From the NCBI GenBank assembly GCA_958430865.1, contig CAUDNR010003591.1:1-42010 (forward strand): a stretch of DNA of 42,010 bases, in the 5' to 3' direction. Under the pieces are notes generated by a model that made no database searches, was not told where the DNA came from, and was given only the letters and a program-made list of their open reading frames with translations. The stretch is from Entrophospora sp. SA101 (Eukaryota > Glomeromycota > Glomeromycetes > Entrophosporales > Entrophosporaceae). This document shows, one piece after another, positions 18,844-30,640 of this stretch. The translations under genes and the position numbers were made by a program. Within the stretch, counting starts at the first letter, position 1. The number at the start of each line of letters is the position of its first letter.

Positions 18844-19400
18844 TGTCACAAGTTGTCACGAGTTCGTCACAAGTAAAAAAATCAGTAGAAAGGTGTGTTC
18901 TTGAGAGTCTGAGTTCGAAAAAAACTGTTCTCGATAACTGTCACAACTGTCACAAGTTACTTAGGTTGATTTTTCGATTCCTACCTTATTTTTTTTTTCT
19001 ATGGGTACACCATATGTATATGTATCAAAGGTAGGTATACATATTGGGTATATAACATAGGTATATATTGAGGTATATGCGCATATAACATATGTAGGTA
19101 TCGGGAATATATCATAGGTATATATCATAGGTATATATCGGGTAAGGGCGAAGCCCATTGCTTTCCAATTAGATATAGTACATATAACATGGGTTGGTAT
19201 CAGGTATATATCTTATAGGTATACCATAGGAAAGTTTTTTTTTTCCTTAGAATTCTACTATTTTACTTAAGTAACTTGTGACAGATATAAATAAGTAATC
19301 AAGAGAGAAACGAAAAGGCTCAAAACTCTCAAACAACTGTCACAAGTTCTGTCACAAGTACCTGCAAACCACTAGAGACAGCTCGTGACAACTTGTGACA
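18844..19400. repeat. Iteron-like clusters and TATA-rich block, copy 2
   Basis: Same layout as 5581-6150: TGTCACAAGT-type units at about 18844, 18854, 18865, 18939 and 18948, then an inverted copy near 19270, direct copies near 19337 and 19349, and extra inverted copies (CTCGTGACAACTTGTGACA) to about 19400. The TATATCATAGG run has one unit fewer than copy 1. Similarity to copy 1 ends at about 19375. Confidence 0.55.
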
Positions 19401-19635
19401 AAAAAATTCGGCATTAATTCAGATATTTCTTTTCAATGGAAATCGATCAGAAACACTAAGCTGATATACGAAAATTTATATAAGTGGTTAAAACATTATC
19501 AATATCGAATTTGACTTTCTAAAGGGTATGTAACATGACTTGAGTTTTGCAATCTACAAGTCACACCAAGGGATATATTATTGGTCAAGTGACTTGAATT
19601 TTGTAATCTCTGATAAGCAGACTATAATCATCCCA
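19401..19635. other. Non-coding spacer
   Basis: AT-rich, no gene seen. Contains two loosely related copies of GTCACACCAAG/GTGACTTGAATTTTG-type sequence that may be weak relatives of the repeats on either side. Confidence 0.3.
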
Positions 19636-19970
19636 TCTCTGACAAGGCAAATGCAAAATGTACGTTATTCGATAAGCGGACTATAAACACCCCATCTTTG
19701 ACGAGGCAAATGCAAAACACACGTCACTCCTTCATAACCTACCTCACTGAGTACCTTGTATTTTAAATCTCCCGGGATCACCAATTTGATATACAAAAAT
19801 TAGCCACAGTCTCGAATGACGACGCATTCGAATTTTTGTCGTCACTCGAATGACGAGGCAAATGCAAATCACACGTCATCCGATAAGTAGACTATAAACG
19901 TCTCATCTTTGACGAGGCAAATGCAAAACGTACGTCACTCGAATGACGAGGCAAATGCGAAACTCACGTC
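19636..19970. repeat. Scattered GACGAGGCAAATGC repeats
   Basis: Five or so units of the 34-bp repeat seen at 6505-6708, here interrupted and more diverged (GACRAGGCAAATGCAAAA). Several are preceded by GATAAGCGGACTATAAAC and CCCATCTTT. The motif GGACTATAA is the inverse of the TTATAGTCC that follows the copy-1 array. So both modules are bounded by the same repeat family. Confidence 0.7.
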
Positions 19971-19998
19971 ACACCTGAGTCTATTATAGTCTAATTTA

Positions 19999-20032
19999 AG
20001 CCGTTTTGAGTTTATATAAACTCAAAACGGCT
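19999..20032. repeat. Perfect 34-bp palindrome
   Basis: The two 17-bp arms, AGCCGTTTTGAGTTTAT and its complement, meet with no spacer. It lies just outside the repeat array of module copy 2. No match is seen next to copy 1. Confidence 0.9.
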
Positions 20033-20621
20033 AAGCCAAAAGATATCAGGTTCGAGCTTTCTTTTACTGAAGAAAGAGGATCTATTCAATGTGGGCCCTG
20101 TTCTAGAAAAATTGGGACCCCTTTGTCGACCATGTTACTTGTACTTTGTGGAAAAGATTTTTTTTAAAAAAAATTCTTATAATAATTGAAATAGGTGTTC
20201 ATGAACAAGGTAAGGACCAAACAATAATTTTATTTTTTATTTTTTATTTTTTAACAAAGATATTATTATACTTAAAATATGCAATAAAAAAAAACAATCA
20301 ATTGCATGGAATCCATGTTTACCTATATAGTAAAATTTGTTTCATAGTTGGCTTGTCCTAAATTTTGGGAGCATGGTGGAAGTTTGATTTTATTGGATAT
20401 AAAATGTGACAAAATAAAATTTAGGTTTTTACCAAAATTAGAAAAGTTTAAGGAAAATCAAGATTTATATGGAACGTGTAACGTTGATCACAGCGAACAA
20501 AAAATTTAATGTGTATATATAATATATATAATATACACACACGAGAGCTTATTCCTATATTACCACTACCACTACCACTGTCATCTCATTCTTGTTCTAC
20601 TGCTATTGTTACTGTTACTGC
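20033..20621. other. Non-coding interval before the hAT element
   Basis: Homopolymer-rich, very AT-rich sequence with no supported gene. The 71-codon frame at 20146-20361 is low complexity. A short TTACTG/CTACCA microsatellite-like stretch at about 20560-20620 abuts the transposon end. Confidence 0.4.
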
Positions 20622-20917
20622 TAGAGATGGGCAAATAGCGTATAGTTGAACACTATACGACACTATACGTATAGTGCGTATAGTACGTATAGTAGTTTTG
20701 AAATTTGATTGGATGATTTTCAAAATGTAACAAACCAAATTATATATATACTGTATATATCATATATATCACGTATTAATCATTGATAAATAAACTATTG
20801 TTTAAATTATTTGGCTATTACAATAAACATGAACATTGTAGCAATTAAATCTTTATTTAATTTATTCAGCTTACACTTTTATATTAAAAGGTTTGATTTA
20901 TATATTTAATTGAATCA

Positions 20918-23251
20918 TTAATTATAATCATAAAAATCAAAACTGTTTTCAGATAATTCTGATTCCTCACTCAAATTGTCAGTTTCTTCAATAAAATTTT
21001 CATGTGTTTCATCAGCTTCTTCAATGGCACTTTCATCAATTTCTTCAATAATGTTTTCTTCCTTATCACTTTCGTTTTCAATATAATATTGATTTACATT
21101 ATTTTTTACACCTAATTCATCAATGCATTTTTTTTTCTATTATCTGCAGGTGTTTGTAGCTTATAATTGCTATATATATAAACTAATTTGAAAACAGTTT
21201 GATTACTTAATCGGTTTCTTTTTTTGTCATGAATATGTGCAAATGCTGACCAGTTACGTTCAGATGCAGCAGATGATGTTGGTATGGTTAAAATACGTTG
21301 TGCAACCTGTGTTAATTCAGGTGCTGATTCTGCAAAGTTTGCAACCCACCAAGTAATACATCCGGAAAATATAAAAAAATTTTACACGTGTCAATTGTAA
21401 GTTTAATAATAAAAAAGTGTAAAACTTACGTCGGCACTGTAAGATTTACACAATATTACATCGGCATCGTAAGATTTATGCAAGTTTACGCTAAATTAAT
21501 TTCCTGATGTAGGATCAACGCTTTCTATGGTGTTCCATGCTAGAACATTGCTAAAACAACCTGTTTTTGCTCTATAACTCATAATCTGACTATAAATAAT
21601 AATTGAATCTTCAGGAAAATATTTATTAATAAATTCGGAAATTTCATTCATTCCATCACCTGGTAATCTTCTTCCAAAATATCTTGGATCTAATAAATGA
21701 GCAACTAACATAACCGGATTATACATTTTTTCCCACCTTTCATCAATTAACACATTGATATCTTCTTTCATGAGTGAATTTTTTATTACTAATGAACAAA
21801 TTAAGAATTAATTTAAAGATTTAAATTTAAAATTTATAAACTAAATTTTAAAAAAATACCTTCAGAATTTTCCAATGATTCATACAATTCATAAAATTGT
21901 GAAAGCTTTGGCACATCACTTTCAAAAATTATAATACCTTGTACTATTTCATCAAGTATATTCAAAAGTTCTGTAGTTTGTTCCCAAAAATCTTCACTTT
22001 GAATAATATTTTTAATCATTTCATCAATAAATATATCTGAGCCTCTTAGAATTTCAGTTAATGATAATTTAATAGCCAATTGATTTATTTTTAATGAGGA
22101 CAAACAAGTTGCTACAGACCCCCACCTAGTTTTAACAGGAAGTTTTAATGTGCAATAATTTGTCCCATAAGTTGCTCGTTGATATTTTTTTAGGATTGCA
22201 TTTGGAATAATGTGGTTTTTAAAATAGTTAACAATAGATTTTGCACTAATAATTATATTTTTAGCCCATTCTAATTTTGAAACATTGCTTGCTAACAAAT
22301 TTAATCCATGTGCTAAACAACCCATAAATAAAATTTTTGGATATTTTTCAGCAAGTATCTTCCATGTTAATTTCATTACTGCAGCATTGTCAGTTATAAC
22401 TGCTGATAATTTTTTTTCATCAAGAGTAATTAATATTTCATCAATATTTGCAGCAATATTGTTAGCATTTTGTTTAGTTTCCCCAGTAAACTTGGCTGAA
22501 ATAAATACTGGAGTTGGAGTAGTTAAAATAAAGTTAGTCCAATGTTCTTGGACAATACTTGTCCTAAAATAATAAAATAAATTAGATTTAAATTTTGGTA
22601 ATGACAATATTATGGAATGATATTAAAAATTTGAAAATTAATTTATTACCATCCATCACAAATAAGACAAATAAACTTAGCATCATTAATAAATTTTTCT
22701 ACATCTTTTTTTGTATCTTGATACACTTCATCAAGTAATGTAGTAGAAATTTTTTTTCTTGATGGTAATTTTAATGCTGGTCTTGTTTTTTTAATCCAAT
22801 TTTTTAATGGTTCCATTTCAGAAAGAGACAATGGCAATCCACACTGAAAAATTAATTTAGCAAATGATTTTTCGTTTTCTATTTGTTCAATGGATGATAT
22901 TCTGTCAACAAAACTGTTTATGGTTCTTTGGTTGTTGGATGAACTTGGTGCAACATTTGGATCTGAAGTGATTGTTGCATTTGATGTAATGAATGTAGCA
23001 TTATTAGAAGTTATGTTTTCATTTATTTGTATACTAGTATTTGAAGTATCAAAATGTTCTCCAAAATAATTTTTTTTAGTTTGAATTGTGGCATTTGGAC
23101 AAATGCGTAAATGGTTTTCACATCTAGATACTGAACTAGCACATTGATATTTTGGGTTTTTGCAATATAGACATTCAACGCGTGATTGCTTATAACCATT
23201 AACACTACCAATATGTTTAAAATGTTGCCAAATTGCACTTTGACGAGTCAT
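20918..23251 (-). pseudogene. hAT transposase, broken
   Basis: ATG at 23251 opens a BED zinc finger (WQHFKHIG...CLYCKNPKY...CENHLRIC). Exons inferred: 23251-22650, intron 22564-22649, 22563-21860, intron 21789-21859, then 21788 onward. The split Trp codon at the first intron gives the family motif CDGWT. The catalytic core includes SAVITDNAAVMKLTW and GCLAHGLNLLASNV. The C-terminal dimerisation domain follows the MITE at 21359-21509: WWVANFAESAPELTQVAQRI and SSAASERNWSAFAHIHDKKR. Removing the MITE plus one TA restores VDPITWW. A 9-A run at about 21128-21136 either shifts the frame into an acidic tail (stop 20918) or gives a stop at 21112. Confidence 0.8.
21359..21509 (-). mobile_element. 151-bp MITE in the hAT transposase
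   Basis: Reverse-complement relative of the element at 9702-9851. Flanked by TA on both sides, and its removal leaves an in-frame exon. Relative to the interrupted gene it has the same orientation as the other copy. Confidence 0.85.
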
Positions 23252-23902
23252 TATAAATGTAAAGAATTTATTTGTGAAGAATTACTTTGGTCAAGAGTAT
23301 GGAAAAAAACCAAAGAAAGCATCAAAAATACTATTATTGGAGAGATGGAGAGGAGTTGCGGGAGATTTAAAAATTATCCAAATATTTTTTTAGTAAATCA
23401 TCAATCCTAATATTAGCAAAATAATTCCTCCGGTTAAAGACAAATTAAACACTTTACTACAAACAAATACTTTAAATAGAAGTTATTCTTTATTTATAAT
23501 ACAAGAAAATACAGATAATCTCATCTATCTGAATATTACTAAACATAATTAGCGAAAATACTTAAAATATAAAATTAATTTGTTCGCCATTAATGTTTAA
23601 TTATTTTCTTTATTCATATATTGTATTCGTGATGAAATGTAAATTGTTACAATAAGTTTAAAATATATATATCGTGAGAAAGTAATGCATTATTATGCAA
23701 GCATTTTAATTTACTATTAAATATTAAATAAACTTTAATTTACTATTAAGCATTAAATAAACTTTAATTTTCAATTAATTTTTATGTGCAACATTACATC
23801 TATTATTTGGAGATAACCTAAACAGGAATTGATTTACATTTACTACTATATAGTTCTAGAACTATACGCACTATACGTATAGTATTGATCTGCCCATCTC
23901 TA

Positions 23903-24238
23903 GTTGCAACCATCACCAAGAATTGCGACCAGCATCTATACTATAAAAGATACTATTTGAATTAGTAATTTGTATTTATTTTGATATTTTGGGATTTCCC
24001 CATGTACACTGAGACATAGAAGAATTGATCAATTATACTACATATGTAAAAAAAAGGTGATTCAAAAGAACCAATCAAGCATTGTCCAACAATTGATATT
24101 ATCAATAGGGATATAAATTGCGAAGAAAATGATGTGCTGATTTACCAGAAACCAGGCAGACTTGTTCAACATAGGTTCCAGTTGTTTTTTTCATCCCACT
24201 ATTATTGGTAGTCAAGTAAACATAATATTCATTTTCTC
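23903..24238. other. Intergenic, nothing recognised
   Basis: AT-rich sequence between the hAT element and the 3' end of the P-loop gene. No gene or repeat supported. Confidence 0.4.
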
Positions 24239-26566
24239 CTAAGGAATTCTGAGGTGTTGATATTGGATTGATGCATTTTGAAAAGAATGATGTATTGAGA
24301 GATTATGAACAGGGACTTTGCCATTAACAAAAAGATCTGGAAGTTTAGTATGGTGCTCTATATAACATAATTCTAATACTTGTAAAAATATTTTTGTGCC
24401 ATCAATGCTATATATGAAAAAGTCAATTACGGCTGCACCCTGCCAACAAACATAGAATGTTCCTGGATTGAATTTTGGTAAAGTTTGAGGGATTTCATCA
24501 TGGACTACAACAACTTTGACAATCACTATCATCTTTTTGAGTTTAGATTTTGTTTTTAAATCTGTGTATGGAAATCCTATAGGGGTTACATTCCTTGCTG
24601 CCATTCTAAAGCAGTGTTGAACACAGAGCTCTAGTACACGCAAACTCATAGCATTATCTTCTTTCAATACTTTTATAACTTCTTTTACATGAAAGTCATC
24701 AAAAGCTGTCAGAATTGAATATTCTGCTGCTGGACAGCACAATTTATAATAATAACCATCTGGAATTACCATTCCAGAACTGTCCCAAGATCCAGGTACT
24801 TCACTCACTTTTTTTTCCCATAAAAACCTTTGCAGCAAACATAGCACTGTCTTTGAATTCATCACCTAAACTTTCCTTATCCAAAAGTCTATGTATTCTT
24901 GCTGTATAATATCTTTTTGCATCTTCAAAATATTGGAATTTCACAACATCTATTCCCTCAGATCCATATTCAGACCAATATTTAAAGAAACGCATAAACT
25001 CCTGTGGTATGCTACCTACAAAATCCCTTGAAAATTCAATGTTATCAGGTAATTTATTGCAAAAGTATGTAGTATTTTTATTCCATTCAAAATCATTATA
25101 TGGTTGAATTTTTCATAAAGCATTGAATTCCCATCATTTGCTGCTTTGTCACCATGAGATGAAGATGTAAAAGCATATAGAACAGCTCCTTGTGATGTGT
25201 TGAAATTATTCCAATCAGAAAATATATTGGCAATAGAATTATATTCATGTTGTACAATCTGTGGTGGTTTATCTTCTTCCAAGATTAATTTATGTTTTAC
25301 CAAAAATGAATTATATTGGTCTATACATATAATGACAGGGATATGTTTAACACAACGAAGATCTGTAATTAATGCAGAAAAGGCCTGAATTGCCTTACCA
25401 GTATTATCATTAGCTGTTTTCAATGCAACATCATACAATGAAATGAAACCTGGCAAATATGATGGAATCTTCTTTAATAGATCAATGTTTTCAGTATATT
25501 CAAGCCATCGCTGCACAAACAGATTAACCTTAACATTGATCCAATCTGTACTATCAGTGAAATATTTAGCATTTATGTACATAACTAGACATCCAGCAGC
25601 ACGAGCAGCACAGGCAGTGGTATACAATGTTGTTGTTTTTCCAACACCTCCAGCTCCCTTCAAAACATATTTCATTGTTATATTTTCATTTTTTGCTTGT
25701 TTAAGAATAGCATTATGATACAGTTCATCAATTAATTTCTTCATCTTGCCACGGATAAGAATCTCATCATTAAAACTGAATAATTTTTGGAGGTCAGCTT
25801 CCTTAAATGTATTTTTTATTGGAATGAATCTGCCTATGGTGATGCTTTCGTAAAATGAAAAATCAAGTGATATATCTATATAATTACAGGTAAAAAACTG
25901 TATGAACAAATGAATAAAAGGAGCAAAAAATTAAATATTATACTCAAACCTTGATTTGATATCAGCTCTTCTTCAAAGTGATGTTTCTTGATACCTTCAT
26001 GTATGCATCAAATGAAAAAAAAATTGGGCAGTGGTTTTAAAATCAGATTGATAAACAATGCAAAAATAAGAAATAAATTCAAGTGCTACCTTTAAGTATT
26101 TGCTCTTAATTAATATCTTCAAACAAATATGTGTTGGTCATAGAAATAAATAACAATGAATCAATAATAATAAATAACAAAAGAAAAAAAATCCACAAGT
26201 TAGTTAAAGTTATAAACAAGTATATCAATACTTTCTCAAATGAATAAATAATAAATAAACAAACAAAATGGAATAAATAGAGAACAAATTTTTTTTACGC
26301 AATTTATTCATTACCTTTTTCTTCATTGAATTCGGATAATCTATCCTGCAACTTTATCGTTTGATCATCCTCCTTCGTCTCCAAATTTTCCTTTTCTTTC
26401 ATTAAATCGTTCTTCTCTCTTCGTATTCTTCTTTTACTCTCCCCCTCTTCAAATCGTTCAATCTCTCATCCCACTTTTTTTTCCACTCCTCTAAATCCTT
26501 TTCCGCCTTCTCATACTTTTTCTCGGCCTTTTCTTTATCGTTTTTAATATCTTCGTATGTTGACAT
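24239..26566 (-). pseudogene. Crinkler/RHS-like coiled-coil P-loop NTPase-nuclease, frameshifted
   Basis: Exon 1 (26566-26315) encodes a Lys/Glu-rich coiled coil (MSTYEDIKNDKEKAEKKYEK...), with a one-base shift near 26445. After intronic sequence, and perhaps a small exon near 25955-26000 (KKHHFEEELISNQ), the main exon (about 25880 down) has Walker A GAGGVGKTT and a Walker B-like VIICIDQYNSFL, as in the NTPase of Crinkler-RHS proteins (also distantly DAP3-like). A one-base shift at about 25110 and one in an 8-A run at about 24812 split the C-terminal part, which carries CPAAE and, near the end, FNPGTFYVCWQGAAVIDFFI followed by FLQV and a His, resembling the restriction-like nuclease domain of that family. 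Such proteins are considered effectors or genome-conflict proteins. As read it is not functional, unless the shifts are sequencing errors. Confidence 0.6.
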
Positions 26567-26666
26567 TTTTAAAATTAAAAAAATTTTTTTTATTGATTTA
26601 GATCATAATTGTTATAATTTTATAATTTATGCATAATTTCGACCAATGATAAATTTGGTGGACATA

Positions 26667-26900
26667 TGGGGCATGGACAATAGAAACAGCTCGAACGTCA
26701 AAATCACAATTTTGAGAAAAAAATATGCATTACAAGTAATTACCTATTGTTTTTAAGAACTTTAACAGAAAATTTTATTAAGCAAAGTGGATATGGTTTC
26801 TAAGCTAAAATTAATCTCTGTAATAAATTGCATGTAGAAATGCTCTTAACTCAAAATCATGATTTTTGACGTTTGGGTCGTTTCTATTGTCCATGCCCCA
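26667..26900. mobile_element. MITE with about 50-bp inverted ends, TA duplication
   Basis: Left end TGGGGCATGGACAATAGAAA and its complement at the right end extend as imperfect inverted repeats for about 50 bp. TA flanks both ends, as in Tc1/mariner-type insertions. About 234 bp with no ORF. Confidence 0.75.
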
Positions 26901-26904
26901 TATG

Positions 26905-27956
26905 ACTTGGAATTTATTTATGAATGACAAAAAGAAATTATTTTTATTTTAATTCAACTAATAATAGAAAAATACATAATGATATAAATTAAAGAATTGT
27001 CAGAGCACTTACATGGGAGAAAAATACTCGGACCCAAAGCCATTTGTAAATATTACCTATTCTTTGGGCACTCTGACAAACATTCAACTTTCACTATTAC
27101 TACTGTTACCAATAATAATATTATTATTAATATTCATACCATCATTGCTTTTATCATCACTTTCTATCACCTTCTTCTTTTCCTTTTCAACTTTTCAACC
27201 GATTGTTGAATTTCTTCTATTGTTTTCCTTCTAGAAGTGGTTTTTCGTTGATAGAAGTTTTTTGTTGTAGAAGTAGCAATTCCCTTTCCTTCTTCAAATT
27301 AATTCACGGATTTCAATGGCCATTTCATTAAAGGAAAAACCAGAATCCAATTCAATTCTTTATCAAATAATTGTTTGAAGTCACACCATAGATTTCAATT
27401 TCTTTTGAGTATTTTTATCGCCAATAAGTTGGTTTGTTTTATTTTTAAATTGTCTCTTGATCCTATTTTATTGATTACTTAATTAATTTTTTATTTATAA
27501 TAGAGATAAGTTTATGGTGAAGGAAAAAACCAAGAAGAGTCCAGTTAACCACCTGTAAAAAAGTGCACTAACAAAGATAACCTTTTATTAATCATTACTG
27601 ACGAAATAAAATAAATGCAAACAATAATAGTATGTAAATATGAAACATTGATGCTTTGCTTGTTATTATTTTATAATAAAGTTACTGTTTACTTTTTTTC
27701 ATATTCCTTGCTGATGATAAAACAATTAAATCTAAACTACAATTGCTTTTTATGGGATGAGTCAATTAAATTTTTCAATTTCTCTTTTTTTAAATCATTT
27801 GCTTAAAACTATTTCACGAATTTATCTAAGTTTAATTTTACCTCTCCAATTTTAAAATAATTATAAAGTAATAAATGTATATGAAAAGTATTAAAAAATA
27901 TAACGGTTCTAATGAATATTAAAAGACCATTGATTTTTTAGAAAAATGTTGTAATT
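26905..27956. other. Intergenic, AT-rich
   Basis: No gene supported. At 26999-27086 the ends TTGTCAGAG and CTCTGACAA face each other over about 85 bp, perhaps a very small eroded TIR element. Overlapping frames at 26997-27234 are low-complexity. The rest is A/T runs. Confidence 0.4.
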
Positions 27957-29575
27957 GTGGTTGTTCTTCTCAACAAACAAACAATTTGCAGAATTAAGGG
28001 AATTCTTTCCAAGTCTGAACAAGACATATTTTTGATGGCTCAACTTAAAGCAATGGATAGTGGATTAACAAGCACCAGCAGACACCTTAAAAAGAAAGCT
28101 AGATCTAATAAAAGAACTTTCTATCACTGGGATCACAATACACTCCTTTGTCAAGAAACTTACTTTAATATGTTAGGGGTTGGTAGAACTGATTTTGAAA
28201 ATATCAGAAATCATTTGATAAACCATGGTCTTTTAACAAGAGTTCATGGTAATATTAAAAGGATGCCCCAATGGAAAGCTAAAATGGTGATTGACAAAAA
28301 TATTGCAGAAATAGTAAAGAATTTTCTGGAAAATTATGCCGAAGTTCATGGTTTAGGGAGAAGTACCAATAAAATAACTCAATCAGTTACATTCTTACCA
28401 ACTGAAATGAGTCATAAGTTCTGTTTGCAGGTATTTTCTGGCTGGTCTAGAAGAAGATAGTAATTTGAAATCTTTGAAGTATGATGCCTTCAGAAAATTA
28501 TGACATCAATTGATACCAGAGATTTAAATTATGAGTCCAAGAACTGACTTGTATGATACTTGTCAACATTTTTGAAATGGTTTGCATTACAATGCTCACC
28601 AAGAAGAAGAAGCTAAAGATTTACTCGAAAGATTTAAAGAACATCTGTCCAAGATAAGATTAGAAAGAAATTGTTGTAATAAAAATACTAAATTGGCTGA
28701 AGAACAAAGGAAACTAGTTGATCAACATTATTCAAAGGGTAAAACACCATATTGCAGTATTGATGCCACTGCTCATTACAGTTATGATTGAGCCCAAAAT
28801 GTTCATGTACCACATTCTGATCAACAGGTAAGTAAGATTTATTATCTTAGTCCATGTAAAAGTCCATTTATTTGGTATCCAAGATGAAGCAGTAAGGGAA
28901 CAAATCAATTATGTCTTAATAAAGATGAAATTATAGATAAAGGTACTGATGGTACTCTTAGTATAATTTTTGATGGAATCAAGGAATTGAATAAGGGTGA
29001 AAAACATCTAAAGGTTACTTGTGATGATGCAGGTGAACAAAATAAAAATAATGTGACTATTTGATTTTATTTATATTTAGTTATTTGTGGTTATTGAAAG
29101 CATTGAATTGAATTTGGATTGATTAAAAAACTCTACAGAAGAACAAGTGTAGATTGTCTAGACCATGTGGTTGATATTGTGAAAAGATCTAGTTCAGATG
29201 GATTAAATAAAACCCAGTGTTATGAAGGTGGAAAAGGTTTTCAGTACTTGGACATCAAACCAGTTTTGGGAATTTATTTTAAGAAATTGCCAATTATACA
29301 GAGTATCAACATTTTCTTTTTGAAGCATCTAATCTTGGTACAGTGAAAGTTCAAAGAAGTTGCTAATGGATCTGAATTCAATTTATTGAAAATCAAGAAA
29401 GCAGATGTCTTTGAAGAAATTAAATCTTTATCTATTTTAATGTTAACATCACCTCCTTTGGATTATAAAAGGCAAGGATACCTTATAACAATATTTGTCC
29501 ATTTGTAAGGGATGAATTTAAGGATATTACTTGTCCAAAACCAATTTATGCTGACAACAAATAGAAAATTTAAAA
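27957..29575 (+). pseudogene. DDE-type transposase-like relic (GQNKNN family)
   Basis: Recognisable blocks in order: MLGVGRTDFENIRNHLINHG, RVHGNIKRMP, KNFLENYAEVHGL (about 28160-28350), DLYDTCQHF, SIDATAHYSYD.AQNVHVPH (about 28757-28815), IYYLSPCKSPF, HLKVTCDDAGEQNKNN (about 29008-29052), KKLYRRTSVDCLDHVVDIV (about 29125) and DEFKDITCPKP. This order matches a widespread, poorly named transposase-like family in animals and fungi whose two acidic blocks (D in SIDATAHYS, D in DDAGEQNKNN) look catalytic. A frameshift near 28433 and stops, mostly TGA, kill it. No terminal repeats were found. Confidence 0.6.
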
Positions 29576-29703
29576 ATAAGCTAATAAAATAATTATATAC
29601 TTAATATTGAAGGTGATTTAGAAGAATTATGCCAAAAATGATTTTATAAAAAGAAAGATATTAAGCATTTATTAAAAATTGAAGTATATAATTAACAAAA
29701 ATC

Positions 29704-30120
29704 ATGGTAAACATTATAAACGAACAACAACAAGCAAATAAAGAATTATTAAACGAAATTGAAAACATTGAAAAGGCAATTGGCTGATAAAGAGCAAGAA
29801 ATTGAACATCATTACAATTTAAACAGTTGAATAATGAAGAAGTTAGACAATAAATAATTAACGTTTTAAAAGAATCTTATTACATTGACAATCCTGATGT
29901 AGATGTAGTTGGTGAAATGAGAGTTTATTGTAACCAAGAAAATTGGTCTATTTTTTGTAAAAGGTTTCCTACTGAACAAGCTTGTAGACATGTAATTCTT
30001 AATATTAATACTTATCAATATTATCCTTATTATAAGCAAACAATGAAACTTTTTGGAGTAGAGATAAGGCTAAAAGGGATATCTTTTTTTAACCTTATCA
30101 AATTAAATTCTGAGGAGTAA
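29704..30120 (+). pseudogene. Decayed ORF, coiled-coil start, unknown domain
   Basis: Begins with a short coiled-coil-like frame (MVNIINEQQQANKELLNEIE), shifts frame near 29780, has a TAA in place of a probable Gln near 29850, then an open stretch to 30120 with ENWSIFCKRFPTEQACRHVI and KLFGVEIRLKGISFFNLIK. The latter looks like real coding sequence, but I do not recognise the family. It might be the front of another effector-like or transposon-derived gene. Confidence 0.4.
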
Positions 30121-30640
30121 AGAGTTAACCAAATTTTGGATGTGACAAATAAAAAAAAACACCAACAATAATTTTCATAATATTACGCGTCCAAACCTTA
30201 ATTCTATTCACTTATTATCCGATTGATAACAAAAATATATATTACATTCTTTGACTCTTGAAGAATATGTTTATTAAGAGAATTCATTAAAATGTTAATT
30301 TGTGTGAAGTTCTATACTAATACATATATACATGTATGTATGACATGAAAAAAAGCATAATTCACTTTGTAATACCTAAAAAATAACAAGCAAAAAAAAT
30401 TATAACGAACAAGTTTATTATTTTCATTATTTTAGCTATTTTGTATAAACTTCTTTGGATTTCAAACGATCTTGTAAATTAGTTAAAGATCGTCATTAAA
30501 TAAAGTTGTTAAAAAGTTTTCTTTATCAAAAATTATTCAAGTATTTAATCGTTCAACACATTTTCATTACTTTCAAACATAAAAACTCGGCACCTTAGTT
30601 ATAAACTGATTTCAAAAACAAATTTCTACAACCTTTTCCT
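30121..30640. other. Intergenic upstream of the MPN gene
   Basis: AT-rich, no gene. It should contain the promoter of the MPN gene; no specific element recognised. Confidence 0.4.

Larger units (their letters stand above)
20622..23902 (-). mobile_element. hAT-family DNA transposon, 3.3 kb
   Basis: Ends are inverted repeats TAGAGATGGGCA and TGCCCATCTCTA. The next 60-80 bp at each end carry repeats of ACTATACGTATAGT, the subterminal motifs expected for transposase binding. Flanking 8-mers GTTACTGC (20614-20621) and GTTGCAAC (23903-23910) agree at 5 of 8 positions, a worn target duplication. It encloses one transposase gene on the minus strand. Confidence 0.8.

Noticed and set aside
26997..27234. 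70- and 73-residue plus-strand ORFs
   Set aside because: They consist mostly of Ile/Leu/Ser/Phe from AT-rich repeats; no coding signal.
27957..29575. TGA read as Trp (alternative genetic code or recoding)
   Set aside because: The relic also has frameshifts and other stops, and the intact genes in the window use a standard code; decay explains it better.
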